From JBBQWZ01 sp038210135 (GTDB lineage Bacteria; Acidobacteriota; Terriglobia; Bryobacterales; Bryobacteraceae): a stretch of DNA of 7,312 nt. The stretch is from contig JBBQWZ010000071.1 of NCBI GenBank assembly GCA_038210135.1, positions 1 through 7,312 on the forward strand. Reading direction: 5' to 3'. The notes beneath the pieces were generated by a model that searched no databases, was not told where the DNA came from, and was given only the letters and a program-made list of their open reading frames with translations. Positions 6,178 through 7,312 of this stretch are shown here, piece after piece; the first letter of the stretch is position 1, and every line of letters starts with the position of its first letter. The translations under genes and the position numbers were made by a program.

Positions 6178-6529
6178 CCTAATTTCGATGACGGTGAGAA
6201 TGCGCACGTGCCGGCCGCTCGCGAGTGAATCGGTGACGAAGTCCAGCGCCAGTTCCTCGTTCTGACCTTCCCCCCAAATCCGTTCACCCGAGCATACGAC
6301 AAAACATTCTCGTCGCGAAGCTGCTTCAACTCCTGCGCCTCCGCGACATCCAGTCCGCCGTATTTCTGCTTCCAGGCGTAGATCGTGTGCTTCGACACGT
6401 CCATCTCACGAGCCACTTCCTCCACCTTCCGTCCGCTTCCGCCTGCTTCACCGCCCCAATAATCTGCACTTCCGTGAAGCAGTCAAAATTGACTTCAATG
6501 ACCCAGAGCCTTTTCCATGTCGGGCGCAT
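6178..6529 (-). pseudogene. Decayed IS3-family transposase, orfA and orfB fragments
   Basis: Three pieces of an IS3-type transposase lie in three frames. (1) From about 6481 to 6427, FTEVQIIGAVKQAEADGR is the start of OrfA. (2) From 6428 to 6306, KVEEVAREMDVSKHTIYAWK and then QKYGGLDVAEAQELKQLRDE continue OrfA through its helix-turn-helix into the leucine-zipper region. A one-base loss near 6430-6440 separates it from piece 1. (3) From about 6264 to 6178, QNEELALDFVTDSLASGRHV and RILTVIEIR match the OrfB DDE domain around its first catalytic aspartate. The end of OrfA, the N-terminal part of OrfB and the rest of the catalytic domain with the other two acidic residues are deleted. The start of OrfA is also irregular (MRPTWKRLW in place of the usual short basic start). 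No terminal inverted repeats could be identified. The element cannot transpose. Confidence 0.85.
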
Positions 6530-6530
6530 A

Positions 6531-6842
6531 ATGCATTTAACATCTTTCGATGGGAAAGTGTAATCGCCAAACTTCCGTGGTTTGCGTGCCGGTCCGCTTT
6601 CGGCGCGCCGCGTGAAATTGTTAACTACAGTCCTGGATTCCTTGGTGCGTGCCTACCTACGCTCCTGAGGCCAGAGTTCCGCTACGTCTGGTAACACGAG
6701 TTCGAACGTATCGGCTGGGAGCCACTTCTTTTCCGTAGTGTGCGGTGACGGGATCTTTCGAAAGCTGCTGGGGCGCGCGGGCGGAGGTCAGACCTACTGT
6801 GCCCATGACGATAGAATCTTTCTTCAGAAACAGACCGATCTG
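6531..6842. other. Stretch without a recognisable gene
   Basis: Short open frames exist on both strands (for example minus 6657-6911), but none shows a family motif or a credible ribosome binding site. Base composition is less GC-skewed than in the kinase gene. It lies between the IS3 remnant and the TIGR03437-like remnant and is best read as decayed sequence. Confidence 0.5.
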
Positions 6843-6968
6843 ACCAAGATTCCAATGCAGATATTCGTTGGAAGCATGGCCGCAACGATCGCGTATCGGG
6901 GCAGATCTCAATTTCCTGGGTTGGACCAGATCAACCCCGTTATCCCGCAGGGTGTCGCGAGGGGCTGA
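6843..6968 (+). pseudogene. Remnant of a TIGR03437-type C-terminal domain
   Basis: The plus-strand codons read LTKIPMQIFVGSMAATIAYR and continue GRSQFPGLDQINPVIPQGVA before RG and a stop. The pattern V-x-VGG-x-PATV-x-Y-x-G, FPGLDQIN and (V/I)P-x-GV is that of the repeat domain TIGR03437, found at the C-terminus of many exported Solibacter-type proteins. The domain normally continues with a valine-rich strand and NTV-type ending. Here a TGA (6966-6968) cuts it, and a neighbouring frame goes on with GAESVSVAF, which suggests a frameshift. No start or earlier domains are seen upstream. It is a short remnant of a larger gene. Confidence 0.65.
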
Positions 6969-7018
6969 GTCCGTAAGTGTCGCGTTTTCAGAATTTTAGA
7001 TAGACCATACGAGAAGGT

Positions 7019-7080
7019 CGTTTCACGCGACCTACGTGACCGCCGTTACCGTTGCGAATGTGAAACGAGCCTAGCGTAGG
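7019..7080. repeat. Two interleaved inverted repeats
   Basis: cgtttcac (7019-7026) is the inverse complement of gtgaaacg (7060-7067), and cctacg (7031-7036) that of cgtagg (7075-7080). The arms cross rather than nest, so both pairs together would form a pseudoknot-like fold in RNA. The stems are short, and such pairs can arise by chance. Confidence 0.35.
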
Positions 7081-7092
7081 GTTCACTTTAAG

Positions 7093-7312
7093 ATGCTGAA
7101 AAGACAACGCTTACGTTGTAAGTCTGTTGCAAAAACGTTTCAAAACGTTTCATTTCGTGTCGCACTATCTTCTGGAATGTTCGCTGGAAATGCCCTGCGC
7201 TGGTGGGCGTCGTCGATTCGAGCCGGAGATGTCGTGCGTTGGCCGTATCTCGCCGTTCCCACAGCCCCGATCGACGAGCATGACATTGCCGCGGTCGCCG
7301 TCCGCGTGCTGT
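7093..7312 (+). pseudogene. 5'-truncated NmrA-like NAD(P)-binding protein, running off the window
   Basis: From 7177 the frame reads MFAGNALRWWASSIRAGDVV then RWPYLAVPTAPIDEHDIAAV and AVRVL at the window edge. This matches the middle-to-C-terminal part of NmrA / atypical short-chain dehydrogenase-like proteins, where LRPG-x-F-x-N is followed by a tryptophan-rich helix, the R-x-P-Y-x(4)-APIDxxDIAAVA segment and further helices. The N-terminal Rossmann half with its glycine-rich GATG motif, about 130 residues, is missing upstream. The open frame reaches back to 7075 (stop at 7072-7074), with an ATG at 7093 that lacks a ribosome binding site; residues from 7093 to about 7168 show no family similarity. 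The usual LRPG is SSG here. The gene is 5'-broken, and its 3' end lies beyond the window. Confidence 0.7.
7132..7151. repeat. Tandem 10-bp repeat containing two AAACGTTT palindromes
   Basis: aaaacgtttc occurs twice in direct succession (7132-7141, 7142-7151). Each copy holds the 8-bp palindrome AAACGTTT, with centres 10 bp, or one helical turn, apart. The core resembles LacI-family operators. It lies 25 bp before the first clearly NmrA-like codon. A hairpin (acaacg, loop ctta, cgttgt; 7104-7119) precedes it. Confidence 0.4.

Noticed and set aside
6657..6911. Minus-strand frame of 84 codons
   Set aside because: It overlaps the plus-strand TIGR03437-like remnant, which has recognisable motifs; this frame has none.
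1..7312. CRISPR array, tRNA, rRNA or riboswitch
   Set aside because: Only one two-copy repeat (63-131) is present, without regular spacers; no cloverleaf or known riboswitch core was seen by eye on either strand.

Overview
The window is GC-rich and looks like chromosomal DNA of an acidobacterium, most likely of the Solibacter/Bryobacter type. This is inferred from gene content only: an ECF sigma factor of the TIGR02999 type followed by a membrane Ser/Thr kinase with TPR repeats, a fragment of an acidobacterial-type MacB/FtsX permease (ADOP), a PEP-CTERM tail, and a remnant of a TIGR03437-type repeat domain.

Layout. Bases 1-133 look like the edge of an insertion element: the first 12 codons of a possible transposase (minus strand) preceded by two copies of a 34-35 bp repeat. 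Bases 268-789 (minus) hold the N-terminal half of an O-methyltransferase whose SAM-binding half is missing. Bases 850-1077 (minus) are an unassigned open frame. Bases 1120-2067 (minus) form one reading frame broken by a single TGA. It joins a signal-peptide leader with a TTG start and a good ribosome binding site, the periplasmic part of an ADOP permease, and the C-terminus of a PEP-CTERM protein.

Bases 2169-5460 (plus) are the intact core: an ECF sigma factor and, 10 bp later, a 902-residue transmembrane Ser/Thr kinase with TPR repeats. They are probably one transcription unit. The sigma factor carries Gln-Ala-Thr-Ala where many ECF sigmas have an acidic patch, and no anti-sigma gene is visible, so control by phosphorylation is a reasonable hypothesis. 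A small exported protein (5463-5879, minus) converges on the kinase with only 2 bp between the stop codons.

Bases 5880-7312 are mostly decayed DNA: a C-terminal coding scrap, an IS3-family transposase remnant spread over three frames, a TIGR03437-like remnant, and at the right edge a 5'-truncated NmrA-like NAD(P)-binding protein running out of the window. Near it lie a tandem pair of 8-bp palindromes and two overlapping inverted repeats. In short, one intact signalling cassette with a small neighbour sits among at least five broken genes.
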